Program-made: the position numbers and the translations under genes
Shown here: positions 36,006 to 45,441 of the stretch, one piece after another
Layout of the letters: each line of letters begins with the position of its first letter
How positions within the stretch are numbered: position 1 is the first letter of the stretch
The notes under the pieces: model-generated
What the model saw: only the letters and a program-made list of their open reading frames with translations
Database searches by the model: none
What the model was told of the DNA's origin: nothing
Assembly: GCA_016713105.1 (NCBI GenBank)
Contig: JADJPS010000006.1
Span: 1 to 64,000, forward strand
Direction: 5' to 3'
Length of the DNA stretch: 64,000 bases
From: Devosia sp.
GTDB taxonomy: Bacteria; Pseudomonadota; Alphaproteobacteria; Rhizobiales; Devosiaceae

Positions 36006-36053
36006 TTGTCTATGACTGCAACGGGTCACGGACGGGGCGGGAGTCCTTACAGC

Positions 36054-37010
36054 ATGCAAAAGCTCTCGGCGCGGCAGCGCACCCTGGCCGATGCCCTCGA
36101 GTTCAGCGGCGTCGGCGTCCACTCGGGTGCTCCCGTCACGCTCGTCATGGAGCCTGCCGCCCCCGACAGTGGCTACACGATCACCCGCGTCTACGATGAT
36201 GGTCGCAAGGTGGGGCCGGTGCCGGTGCATTTTTCGCGCGTCACCCGCACCACGCTCTGCACCACGATCGATCTGGGCGAGAGTGCCTCGGTGGCGACCG
36301 TGGAGCACGTTATCTCGGCCCTCAGTGGCCTCGGCGTCGACAATGCCCACCTGATTCTCAGTGGCGAGGAGTGTCCGATCATCGACGGCAGCGCGTGGCC
36401 GTTCGTGCAGGGGATCATGGAAGTCGGGTTGACGGTGCAACCGGCGCCGCGCCGCTACATCAAGATCATGCGGCAGGTTCTGGTGCGCAACAACGAGGCC
36501 TCGGCGGCGCTCGAGCCCTACAACGGGCGCATGCTGGACCTCGAGATCGACTTCGACAGCCGTGTCATCGGCCGGCAGCGGATGATCTTCGACTGGACGC
36601 CGCGCAAGTACTACGAGGACGTCTCGCGGGCGCGCACCTTCGGCTTCGTGCGTGACGGCAAGATCCTGCGCCAGGCGGGATATGCGCTGGGCTCCTCGCT
36701 GGAGAATTCGATCACCGTGCACGAGGATCGGATCCTCAATCCAGGCGGGCTGCGCTACGAGGACGAGTTCGTGCGCCACAAGCTGCTCGATGCGATCGGC
36801 GATCTGGCGCTGTGCGGCCTCCCGATCTATGGCCGCTTCCGATCCTACAAGGGCGGTCATGCCCTCAATGCACTGGTGCTGCACGGCTTGTTCGCCAGCG
36901 AGGCGAACTACGAGATCGTTTCGGCGGAAGACCTTCCGGAAGCATTCGATGCGCTGGACGACATGCCCGAAGGCATCAATGTCAGGTCTTACCTGCGGTC
37001 GGTCGGCTGA
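36054..37010 (+). CDS. lpxC: UDP-3-O-acyl-N-acetylglucosamine deacetylase
   Basis: This 318-residue zinc enzyme performs the first committed step of lipid A synthesis. VEHVISALSGLGVDNAHLIL carries the first zinc His; FVRHKLLDAIGDLAL carries the second His and the Asp; KGGHALNALVLHGL holds the general catalytic His. ECPIIDGSAWPFVQGI is another signature. ATG 36054 is favoured because CGGGAG lies upstream and QRTLADALEFSGVGVHSGAP aligns with family N-termini; ATG 36012 is in frame but lacks a ribosome binding site. Confidence 0.95.
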   Translation: MQKLSARQRTLADALEFSGVGVHSGAPVTLVMEPAAPDSGYTITRVYDDGRKVGPVPVHFSRVTRTTLCTTIDLGESASVATVEHVISALSGLGVDNAHLILSGEECPIIDGSAWPFVQGIMEVGLTVQPAPRRYIKIMRQVLVRNNEASAALEPYNGRMLDLEIDFDSRVIGRQRMIFDWTPRKYYEDVSRARTFGFVRDGKILRQAGYALGSSLENSITVHEDRILNPGGLRYEDEFVRHKLLDAIGDLALCGLPIYGRFRSYKGGHALNALVLHGLFASEANYEIVSAEDLPEAFDALDDMPEGINVRSYLRSVG

Positions 37011-37129
37011 TCGCTCGGCGCCACAGTTTTGATCTTATTTGCGAGTAGTTGGCCGCCTTGCTTAAGGTGGCGCGTAGAGGAATGGGGCCGGTCGTGACAA
37101 GCATCGTGCAAGCAGGGACGTTTCAGCGC

Positions 37130-37933
37130 ATGTCGCGCCTGGTGCTGGTCGGCGCCGTGGTGCTGCTGCTTGCCGGCTGCAACATGTTCGGCCAGCCCAA
37201 GATCAAGGAAGAGCCGATCATCGCGCCCGAGACGCTGTACCAGCAGGCCCTCGGCGAGATGGACGGGCAGCGCTACGTCACCGCCATTGCCACGCTCGAA
37301 AAGCTCGAGCGCCAGCATCCCTACTCGGAGTTCAACGAGAAGGCGAAGCTGATGCAGGTCTACGCCAACTACCGAATCGGCCGCTTCCCGGACGCGATCC
37401 TCGCGGCGGATCGCTATATGGCGCTGTACCCCGGCTCGAAGGAGACGGCCTACGTCCTCTACCTCAAGGGCAACTCGTATTTCGGGCAGATCAAGGACAT
37501 CACCCGCGACCAGCAGATCTCGCAGGATGCGATCGAGACCTACAGCCTGATCATCTCGAACTACCCGCAGAGCCAGTACGCCAAGGACGCGCGCGAGAAG
37601 CTGGTGATCGGCGTCGACAATCTCGCCGGCAAGGAAATGTCGGTCGGGCGGTACTACCTGGGCAACGGCCAGTACGCGGCCGCGATCAATCGCTTCCGCA
37701 CGGTTGTCGAGAGGTTCCAGACCTCGACCCATATCGAGGAGGCGCTGTACCGCCTGACCGAGGCGAACCTGGCGCTTGGACTGATCAGCGAAGCGCAGAC
37801 CGCGGCGGCGGTGCTGGGGCACAACTACCCCAAGAGCACCTGGTACAAGCAGGCGTTCGAGCTTCTGCAGAAGCAGGGGGTCAGTCCGCAGATCAATGCC
37901 GGCAGCAGCCTGGCTCAGCTCAAGACCAGTTGA
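37130..37933 (+). CDS. bamD: Outer-membrane assembly lipoprotein BamD
   Basis: This lipoprotein of the Bam complex has five TPR-like repeats. MSRLVLVGAVVLLLAGCNMF is a compact lipoprotein signal with the lipobox LLAG-C. TLYQQALGEMDGQRYVTAIA, LERQHPYSEFNEKAKLMQVY, AADRYMALYPGSKETAYVLY and YYLGNGQYAAAINRFRTVVE are the repeats. Upstream in-frame starts exist at GTG 37094 and ATG 37082 (which has AGAGGA, but too close), so the N-terminus could be 12-16 residues longer. It follows lpxC and precedes recN, a common order in the group. Confidence 0.9.
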   Translation: MSRLVLVGAVVLLLAGCNMFGQPKIKEEPIIAPETLYQQALGEMDGQRYVTAIATLEKLERQHPYSEFNEKAKLMQVYANYRIGRFPDAILAADRYMALYPGSKETAYVLYLKGNSYFGQIKDITRDQQISQDAIETYSLIISNYPQSQYAKDAREKLVIGVDNLAGKEMSVGRYYLGNGQYAAAINRFRTVVERFQTSTHIEEALYRLTEANLALGLISEAQTAAAVLGHNYPKSTWYKQAFELLQKQGVSPQINAGSSLAQLKTS

Positions 37934-37954
37934 TCCGCAAGTTCTCTGTTGCTC

Positions 37955-37983
37955 GTTTGTTCCTGTTTGCGCTAGTTTGTTCC
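37955..37983 (+). promoter_or_regulatory. Direct repeats GTTTGTTCC upstream of recN
   Basis: GTTTGTTCC occurs twice, starting at 37955 and 37975, exactly 20 bp apart, within an A/T-richer stretch between bamD and recN. recN is a classic SOS gene, but the spacing does not match the GTTC-N7-GTTC LexA box, so the role of these repeats is open. Confidence 0.3.
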
Positions 37984-38032
37984 GGGCGTGCCGTCCCGGG
38001 CCGGCGGCAGGTTGTCGAGGGGCAAGTCCCGA

Positions 38033-39703
38033 ATGCTGAGCACGCTTTCGGTTCGCAACATCGTTCTGATCGATCAGCTCGACCTGGCGCTCGACGCCGG
38101 GCTCACGGCGCTCACCGGCGAGACCGGGGCCGGCAAGTCGATCCTGCTCGATGCCCTGACGCTGGCGCTCGGCGGGCGCGGCGATGCGTCATTGGTCCGT
38201 GCAGGCACGGACAGCGGCCAGGTGGTGGCCGTGGTGCAGTTGCCACGTCGGCACCCGGCGCGCGAGGCGCTCAGGGCCAACGCTATTGCCGACGACGACG
38301 ACGTGATCCTGCGACGCGTGCAGTTTGCCGATGGCCGGACGCGCGCCTTCATCAACGACCAGCCGGTATCTGCCGGGCTGCTGCAGGCCATCGGATCGCT
38401 GATCGTCGAGATTCATGGTCAGCACGATGACCGCGCGCTGGTCGATGTGGCAACGCACCGCGCGGCGCTCGATGCCTTTGGCGGGCTGGAGGGGCTGGTT
38501 GCGGCTGTCAACGGCACCTACGAGACTCTCGTCGAGGCCGATGCCGCAGTCGAGGGGCAGCGCGCGCTGATCCTCGACGGGCAGGCCCAGGAGGACTACG
38601 CGCGGCATGTTGTCGAGGAACTGTCCGACCTGGCGCCGGAGGCTGGCGAAGAGGAGGTTCTGGCCGAGCGGCGCCAGCGCCTCATGCAGCTCGAGCGGGC
38701 GGCCGAGGAAGTCCGCGATGCGGACGAGATCCTCAATGGTCCAGCGGCTCCCGGCCCGACGCTCGCCAGCCTGATGCGGCGATTGATGCGCAAGGCGGAT
38801 GCCGGCGCGGCGGTCTTCCGCCCCGTCGTCGACGCACTCGATGCCACCCTGGTTTCGCTCGACGCGACGTCTGATGCGCTCGAGCAACTCAAGCGCGAGA
38901 TGGCGTTCGACCCCAGTGACCTCGAGCGGGTGGAGGAGCGCCTGTTCGCACTGCGGGCCGCGGCGCGCAAGCACCACACGACCTGCGATGGTCTCATCGA
39001 TGTCCTCGCGCGCTATCGGGCCGATCTTGACGCGCTGCAGAGCGGCGAAGCCAGCCTCAAGGCGCTCGAGGAAGCCGCACAGACGGCGCGGCGGGCCTAC
39101 CTGGCGGCGGCCGGCGCGTTGAGCACTGCCCGGCAGGGGGCGGCGGAGCAGCTGTCGCGGGCGGTGGAGGCCGAACTCCCGGACCTGAAGCTGGGCGCGG
39201 CGCGCTTCATCGTCGACCTCCAGTCCAACCAGGCGCGGGTTGCCGCCGCCGGCTGGGATCAGGTGGCCTTCCACGTGCAGACCAACCCCGGAACGGCTGC
39301 AGGGCCGCTGCTCAAGGTGGCCTCCGGCGGTGAACTGAGCCGCTTCCTGCTCGCGCTCAAGGTCGTGCTTGCCGATCGCGGTTCGGCGCCGGTGCTGATC
39401 TTCGACGAGATCGATACCGGCGTGGGGGGCGCGGTCGCCGATGCCATCGGCCGGCGCCTCGCACGGCTGGCGCGCAAGGTGCAGGTGCTGGCGGTGACGC
39501 ATGCGCCGCAGGTCGCGGCGCGGGCGCACCGGCACATGCTGATCGAGAAGCAGGCGATCGAGGAGGGGGCGTTCATGCGCACCCATGTCCGCCATCTCGA
39601 TGGCGCGGCCCGGCAGGAGGAAGTGGCGCGCATGCTGGCGGGCGCCAAGGTCACCGACGAGGCACGGGCGGCGGCCGGCAAGCTCATTTCGGAGGTTTCG
39701 TGA
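38033..39703 (+). CDS. recN: DNA repair protein RecN
   Basis: This 556-residue SMC-like ATPase acts in double-strand-break repair. MLSTLSVRNIVLIDQLDLAL opens the protein, ALTGETGAGKSILLDAL is the Walker A, IVEIHGQHDDRALVDV is the conserved post-Walker region, a long coiled coil fills the middle, and VASGGELSRFLLALKVVLAD plus VLIFDEIDTGVGGAVADAIG are signature and Walker B. ATG 38033 follows GAGGGG. Its stop overlaps the ligA start. Confidence 0.95.
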   Translation: MLSTLSVRNIVLIDQLDLALDAGLTALTGETGAGKSILLDALTLALGGRGDASLVRAGTDSGQVVAVVQLPRRHPAREALRANAIADDDDVILRRVQFADGRTRAFINDQPVSAGLLQAIGSLIVEIHGQHDDRALVDVATHRAALDAFGGLEGLVAAVNGTYETLVEADAAVEGQRALILDGQAQEDYARHVVEELSDLAPEAGEEEVLAERRQRLMQLERAAEEVRDADEILNGPAAPGPTLASLMRRLMRKADAGAAVFRPVVDALDATLVSLDATSDALEQLKREMAFDPSDLERVEERLFALRAAARKHHTTCDGLIDVLARYRADLDALQSGEASLKALEEAAQTARRAYLAAAGALSTARQGAAEQLSRAVEAELPDLKLGAARFIVDLQSNQARVAAAGWDQVAFHVQTNPGTAAGPLLKVASGGELSRFLLALKVVLADRGSAPVLIFDEIDTGVGGAVADAIGRRLARLARKVQVLAVTHAPQVAARAHRHMLIEKQAIEEGAFMRTHVRHLDGAARQEEVARMLAGAKVTDEARAAAGKLISEVS

Positions 39704-41916
39704 GCAGCAACGACCGGGAGATCGAGAGTTTCAGCGAGCCCGAGGCCCGGGCCGAACTGGACCGGCTTCACGACGTCCTGGACAAGGCCGATCGTGCCTA
39801 TTTCGAGCGCGACGCGCCGGAAATGGCCGATGCCGAGTATGACGCGCTGAAGCGCCGCTATCAGGCACTGGAAATCGCGTTCCCGGAATTGCGTCGCCCC
39901 GACAGCCTGTCGGGAAGGGTGGCGGGGGCGCCGGTCGAGGGCTTCGCCAAGGTCCGGCACGCGGTGCCGATGCTTAGCCTGGCCAAGGCCTACACTGACC
40001 AGGACGTGCTCGACTTCATCGAGCGCGGTCGGCGCTTCTTCGAGCGCGACAAGGATCTGGAAATCGCCTTCACCGCCGAGCCCAAGATTGACGGTCTCTC
40101 GGCCTCGCTGCGCTACGAGAACGGCGTACTCGTGCAGGGCGCGACGCGCGGAGACGGCACGGTCGGCGAGGATATCACCGCAAACCTCAGGACCATCGCC
40201 GACATCCCGCATCGCCTCGCCGGTTCGGGATGGCCCGAGACCATCGAGGTCAGGGGCGAGGTCTATATGAGCTTTGCCGAGTTCGAGGCGCTCAAGGCGC
40301 GCGCGGCGGCGGACGGCAAGAAGGAGTATGTCAATCCGCGCAATACGGCGGCCGGCTCGCTCCGGCAGAAGGATGCGGCGGTCACCGCCAGCCGCAACCT
40401 CAACTTCTTCGCCTACGCTTGGGGATTTGCCAGCAGCGATCCGGCGCCGACGCAGTACGAGGCGGTGCGCAAGTTCGCCGAATGGGGGTTCCGCATCAGT
40501 CCGCTGATGGTGCGCGCGAGTTCGGCCGAGGAGCTGATTGCCCACTATCGCCTGATCGAGACCCAGAGATCGTCACTGGGCTACGATATCGACGGCGTCG
40601 TCTACAAGGTGGATCAGCTGGAGCTGCAGCGGCGCTGGGGGTTCGTCACCGGCGAGCCGCGCTGGGCGGTCGCTCACAAGTTTCCGGCCGAGCAGGCCGC
40701 CACCGTCGTGCGCGGGATCGACATCCAGGTCGGCCGCACCGGCACGCTGGCGCCCGTCGCCCGGCTGGCGCCGGTCAGCGTCGGCGGGGTGGTGGTGGAA
40801 AACGTCACGCTGCACAACGAGGACTACATCAGGGGCATCGACTCGACCGGGGCGCCGATTCGCGGCGAGGTGCCCATCGATATCCGTGTCGGCGACACGG
40901 TGGTGATCCAGCGCGCCGGCGATGTCATCCCGCAGATCGTCCGGGTGGTGCTGGAGAAGCGCCCGTCCGAGGCCGTGCCCTACGAATTCCCGCATGTCTG
41001 CCCGGTCTGCGGCTCGCCGGCGACGCGCGAGCTCAACGCGAACACCGGCAAGGAGGACTCGCGCCGCCGCTGCACCGGCGAGCTGATCTGCCCGGCCCAG
41101 GCGATCGAGCGGCTCAGGCACTTCGTGTCGCGCGGCGCGATGGATATCGAGGGGCTGGGGGCCGAGAATATCGACCTGTTCTTCAACGCCGGGCTGGTCA
41201 GGACCGCCGCCGACATCTTCACCCTCAAGGACCGGCGTCCGGAGGTGCAGAGGGCGCTGGCCGAGCGGCGCGAGGCGCAGGCGCGGCAGCGCGAGGCCGC
41301 CTCCGGCAAGACCCGCAAGAACGTCCGCGGCGTCGAGGATCGCAATTTCGAAGGGCTCGACAAGCTGTTCGCCGCCATCGACGCGCGGCGCGAGCCCGAA
41401 CTCGACCGCTTCATCTTCGCGCTCGGCATCCGCCATATCGGCGAGACCACCGCCGCGGTGCTGGCCAGGACCTTCTCGACCATCGAGGAGGTGATCCGGG
41501 TTGGCAAGGAGACGGCGGCGCATGCCGATGACCCGCATGCGGTGTTCCCGTCGGTCGACGGCATCGGCGACACGGTCATCGAGGCGCTGATCGATTTCTT
41601 CGGTAACGAGCGCAACGATGAGGTGCTCGACGCGCTGCTCACCCAGGTCCACCCCAGGCCCTACGTCGTCACCGTCTCGGCCACCAGCGAGGTGGCGGGC
41701 AAGACCGTGGTGTTCACCGGCAGCCTCGAAAAGCTCACCCGCGGTGAAGCCAAGGCGATGGCGGAGCGGCTGGGGCCAAGGTGGCGGGCTCGGTGAGCAG
41801 GAACACCGATATCGTCGTGGCCGGACCGGGGGCGGGCAGCAAGCTCAAGCAGGCGCAGGAGTTCGGCGTCGCTTGTGCTCGACGAGGATCAGTGGCTTGA
41901 TCTGGCGTCCAGGTAG
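39700..41916 (+). pseudogene. ligA: NAD+-dependent DNA ligase, frameshifted in the BRCT domain
   Basis: The first 690 residues are a normal LigA: the adenylation site EPKIDGLSASLRYENGVLVQ (Lys about 128), GEVYMSFAEFEALKAR, the four-Cys zinc finger (HVCPVCGSPATREL ... RRRCTGELICPAQ) and helix-hairpin-helix motifs. The BRCT domain begins KTVVFTGSLEKLTRGEAKAM, then one G is missing near 41773 and one base is extra near 41867; correcting both gives AKVAGSVSRNTDIVVAGPGA and LVLDEDQWLDLASR with a stop at 41916. As written, the protein ends at 41796 without most of its BRCT domain. Starts at GTG 39700 after GGAGG. Confidence 0.9.
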
Positions 41917-41943
41917 CCGGGGGGCGAACTGGGAGCGTAGCTG

Positions 41944-43181
41944 ATGCTGAAGTCGGTCGCCGCCATTGTCCTTGTCGCCGCCCTCGCTGCGCCTGCTCAG
42001 GCCGGAGAGGCGGGCGACGTGGCCCGTGAGGCCCTGTATTCGGGGAGACTGGAGCAGGGGCTGGCCGACCTGGCGCCGTACCACGAGCGCCTGGTCCAGG
42101 AGGGATCCTTCGGGATCGGTCTGATCCGATTCGTCGCTGCGCTCGAGCACCTGGCGCAGGCCTTCTATCGCCATGGATTCGCGGCTCCCGACGGTGGACC
42201 GGTGGCCGGACCGCAGCTCGATCTGCCGATGCCGGCAAACCCGTCGCCCCAGCCGCTCGGCTACCCGGGCTATCGTGACATCCTGTCGGCGTTCGTCGAC
42301 GAGATGGATGCAGCACGGAGTCGTTGCTGCAGGCGGGCGAAGTGGGCGACTATGTGATGCCTGTCGACATCACCCGCATCCGGATCGACCTCGATGCGGA
42401 CGGCGCGAGCGCGGAGGCCGAAAGCCTCGGCAACGTGCTGGCCACCGCGTTCGGCATGCAGTCCGGGGCGGGAAGCGACGTGCCACCGCTCGAATTGACG
42501 ATCGGATTCGACCGGGCCGATGCCATCTGGCTTGCCGGCTACACGCAGGTCCTCGCGGCACAGGCCGATTTCCTGCTGGCCCACGATTTTCACAGCTTCA
42601 CCGACGCGGCGTTTCATCGCCTGTTTCCGCGGGCCGGGTTTCCGATGCAGCCCTTCATGCAGGGCAATTCGGTCATGCTGCTCGACCCGGAGTCCGACAA
42701 GGCCATCGCCGACCTGATCGCCGCGATCCACACCATCAACTGGCCTGTCGCTGAGCCCATGCGCCTCAAGCGCGTGCGGGAGCGCCTGCGGTCGGTGACG
42801 GCTCTGTCCCGGCGGAACTGGGAGGCCATCCTCGCCGAAACCGACGACGACCGCGAGTTGGTGCCAGGACCGCGCCAGACCTCGATGGTCCCGGATGCCG
42901 TGGTCACCGAGGAGACCGTCGCCGCCTGGCACGCCACCCTCGACACCGCCGATGCCATCCTCGATGGCAGGCTGCTGGTGCCGCACTGGCGCTTCGGGCA
43001 GGGGTTCGATCTCAAGGCCTATTTCGAGAACGCCACGCGGACTGATCTCGTCATGCTGCTCACCGGTCTCGACGCGCTGCCCTTCCTCCGCGACGGGCCG
43101 GTCGCCAGCGCGGCATCGTTTTCCGAGGCCAACCGGGTCTTCGGCGATCAGCTGTTCGGCTACGCCTTCTGGTTCAACTGA
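41944..43181 (+). pseudogene. Secreted protein of unknown function, one frameshift
   Basis: Two frames together give a protein of about 412 residues. It starts with a signal peptide (MLKSVAAIVLVAALAAPAQA). The first frame ends near 42310 after DILSAFVDEMDAA, and the second continues LLQAGEVGDYVMPVDITRIR to the stop at 43181. One base restores the frame. I recognise no domain; the sequence is acidic and helical, probably periplasmic. It is followed after 10 bases by another secreted protein gene, so the two likely form an operon. Confidence 0.7.
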
Positions 43182-43190
43182 GGTTCTTCC

Positions 43191-43646
43191 ATGCGCCTGC
43201 TCCCTGTCGTCCTTGCCCTCTCTTTCGCCGCGTCTCCCGCGCTCGCCGAGACCTATTCGACCCCCCAGGCGGTCATCGAGGCGCTCTATGCCGGATACCT
43301 GCCGCCCAACGACTTTCCGTCCAGCCAGCGCGAGCTGCAGAGCGACCGGCTGAATGCGCTGTTCGACAAGGATGCCGAGGAAGCCGGCGAGGACATGGGG
43401 CGGCTCGGCTTCGACGTCTATGTCAATGCGCAGGACTACGAGATCGGCAAACTGGTCATCAGGGAGCCGTACTTCCTCGGCGGCAAGGCGGCCGTGCATG
43501 TCACCTTCGAGAATTTCGGGACGCCGCAGAATCTCGGCTTCCTGCTGGTCAACGAGAACGGCGGCTGGAAGATCGACAACGTCTGGGGCAAGATCGAAGA
43601 CTTCACCTACGACCTGCTCGACATCCTGCAGGAGCCGCTGCCCTGA
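43191..43646 (+). CDS. Secreted DUF3828-like protein
   Basis: This 151-residue protein has a signal peptide (MRLLPVVLALSFAASPALA) and a small alpha+beta fold with GGKAAVHVTFENFGTPQNLG and NENGGWKIDNVWG, the pattern of DUF3828 and related NTF2-like periplasmic proteins. A paralogue with the same strand pattern lies at 46778. The last 23 bases of the gene and its downstream hairpin are duplicated at 46675-46734. Confidence 0.7.
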   Translation: MRLLPVVLALSFAASPALAETYSTPQAVIEALYAGYLPPNDFPSSQRELQSDRLNALFDKDAEEAGEDMGRLGFDVYVNAQDYEIGKLVIREPYFLGGKAAVHVTFENFGTPQNLGFLLVNENGGWKIDNVWGKIEDFTYDLLDILQEPLP

Positions 43647-43683
43647 TCAGGGCGCGGCATTGCCGCGATTGTGCCCGACCCTG
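43624..43683. repeat. 60-bp direct repeat, left copy
   Basis: This 60-base segment (starting TCCTGCAGGAGCCGCTGCCC) covers the end of the DUF3828-like gene, its stop codon and the palindrome CGCGGCATTGCCGCG. It recurs at 46675-46734 with a single mismatch (43677 G against 46728 A). The copies are 3,051 bases apart and enclose the autotransporter locus. Confidence 0.9.
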
Positions 43684-43978
43684 ACAGGCGGTTTCGAGGC
43701 ACGCCCATGCCGACAGGCTGGGCAATGACATCGGCGTGCAGACCATGGGCTTGGCAGCCTTGATTTCAGCCCGATGGTCAGCACCCTGATCGAAACCGGG
43801 GGCGCCGACATGCCCCCAGCCTCGGCCTGATCGGCACCCGGGATGTGAGCATCGACGGTATCGACGCCATCTCCACCGCGCTCTCCGCCCGCCCTCGAAA
43901 GCGGCATCGGCCTGTGCCTCGCAGGCGGCGCCACCGTCAACGCCAGGGCCTGGCGCCAGCGGCCGGGTCCGCTGAGTT
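43684..43978 (+). pseudogene. Gene remnant with several frameshifts
   Basis: Three frames read in turn as RLGNDIGVQTMGL, GSLDFSPMVSTLIETGGADM, PSLGLIGTRDVSIDGIDAIS and LESGIGLCLAGGATVNARAW, ending at a stop at 43978. The pieces join smoothly, so this is the 3' end of a real gene with three or more shifts and no start. I do not recognise the family. It lies just inside the left 60-bp repeat. Confidence 0.5.
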
Positions 43979-44304
43979 AGGCCAGGCGGCCAAGTAGGGT
44001 CCAGGCCAGAAACAGGCGCACGTGACTCTGCTCACGCTATCGTATTGATTGTTCTGTACAAAATCCCTGTCCGCATACGGCTCAGGCTAGCCGAGGACCT
44101 GAGCTTCAGCGGGTGGTCATGGGTCGTTGTACATTGGTCTGCGGCGGCCGGTGAAGCAGACTAACTGCGGCCGAGGCGGGTGCCACTGTCGTCTCGCGCA
44201 GTCACCGACTCGTGAAGCCCAGTCGATCGCTCGGTTGGTGCCGCGTTTGACTCAGCGGATGCAATCATGGATATTTCGTTAATAGCCGGCTGCAGGGGGG
44301 CACT
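43979..44304. other. Intergenic region upstream of the autotransporter
   Basis: No gene is apparent in these 326 bases. Base composition is mixed and A/T-richer tracts (about 44035-44065, with TATCGTATTGATTGTTCTG, and 44265-44282) could hold a promoter for the autotransporter. I see no clear operator. Confidence 0.4.
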
Positions 44305-44724
44305 GTGGGTAACTGGGGTCTTGGGTCCGTTCGGGCCAGCGTTCTTGTTGCGTCTTTTGTGACATCTGCGTTCCTGGCTTCGCCGGCCCTCGCGCAGTCG
44401 ACCTGTTCGCCCTCGCTCGATCGCACCGTCACAACCACCGGTTCGCTGCCATTGACCACGATCGTGTCGGTGACCACCAATCTCGCGTCCGGCACGGAGC
44501 TCGACTTCGTGGTGACGTTCACGGCAGGCGCATCGGGCAGCTTTCTCGACGTGATCGTCGACGGGTCCCCTGGTGGGGCGCAGAACGGCACGCAGATAGT
44601 TGTCAACGACTATCCTGGTCCCGGCAGCGGCAGTTTCATCGCCGGGGCGGATGGCAGCTACACCTTCAACTATGTGGCGGGAACCACCTCGACCGAGACC
44701 AGCGGCAGCGTGGCGGTTAGCTGC

Positions 44725-44773
44725 AGTGGTGGGGGGGGTGGCGGTGGCGGTGGCGGCGGTGGTGGCGGATCAT
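44725..44773 (+). repeat. Glycine-codon microsatellite with a G8 run
   Basis: A tract of GGT/GGC/GGG codons, including eight consecutive G, encodes the polyglycine stretch of the autotransporter. Such tracts gain or lose bases easily and can switch a surface protein on and off, but they are also hard to sequence. Confidence 0.7.
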
Positions 44774-44830
44774 CGGGGCTCTCCGCTGACCCTGCGAACA
44801 CTGCGATGCTGACGGGTCATGATGCGGCGC

Positions 44831-45441
44831 GGCCTGAGACGAAGCCTGACGTGTTGCCGAGGTCAAAGGACAATGCGGTCGAAGAAAAGATTCAGGCACT
44901 TCGCACGGAGATAGAGGGGCTTGAGGGGCTTGCAAGACAAACGAAATTCTTGATCGAGGACCATAAACGGCAAATCGAACACAATTAGGTCTAATTACCT
45001 AGGGGGGGGAAGAGGGGAACAACCTGAACTTATGTGCCCCCGAGATAACAAGGAGTGGGACGAAAGTCTTGAGCAACTTTATGAAAAACTACGCGATATC
45101 AACTCATCTTTTGAGGACTACAATCGACTTTCCGTTGCTGAGGGGCCTGAGCGAAAGCCTGACGCGTTGCCGAGGTCAAAGGACAATGCGGTCGAAGAAA
45201 AGATTGAGGCACTTCGCACGGAAATAGAGAGTCTGGAGGGGATTGCAAGACAAACGAAATTCTTGATCGAGGACCATAAACTGCAAATCGCAACAATTAG
45301 GTCTAATTACCTATATGGAAGGGATAGAGGTGAACAACCTGATACTTATGTGCCCCCTGAGGTAACTAAGGAGTGGGACGAAAGTCTTGAGCAACTTTAT
45401 GAAAAACTACGCGCTATCAACTCATCTATTGAGAACTACAA
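44831..45441 (+). repeat. A+T-rich tandem repeat of about 313 bp, two copies
   Basis: Unit 1 starts at 44831 (GGCCTGAGACGAAGCCTGAC) and unit 2 at 45144 (GGCCTGAGCGAAAGCCTGAC). They encode the same coiled-coil segment of about 100 residues. The repeat is visibly richer in A and T, and uses codons such as AAA, GAA and CTT, unlike the G+C-rich ends of the same gene. Unit 1 is damaged (an extra base making a TAG, then a G8 run in place of TATATGGAAGGGA); unit 2 is intact. Confidence 0.85.

Noticed and set aside
36012..36053. Earlier in-frame ATG for lpxC
   Set aside because: No ribosome binding site precedes it and the family N-terminus aligns at 36054.
37941..37983. Canonical LexA box upstream of recN
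   Set aside because: GTTC occurs at 37941, 37959 and 37979, but none of the pairs has the 7-base spacing. Only the 20-bp direct repeat is reported.
40230..41531. Long plus-strand frame inside ligA
   Set aside because: It is the shifted frame of ligA, rich in Arg, Gly and Ala with no domain.
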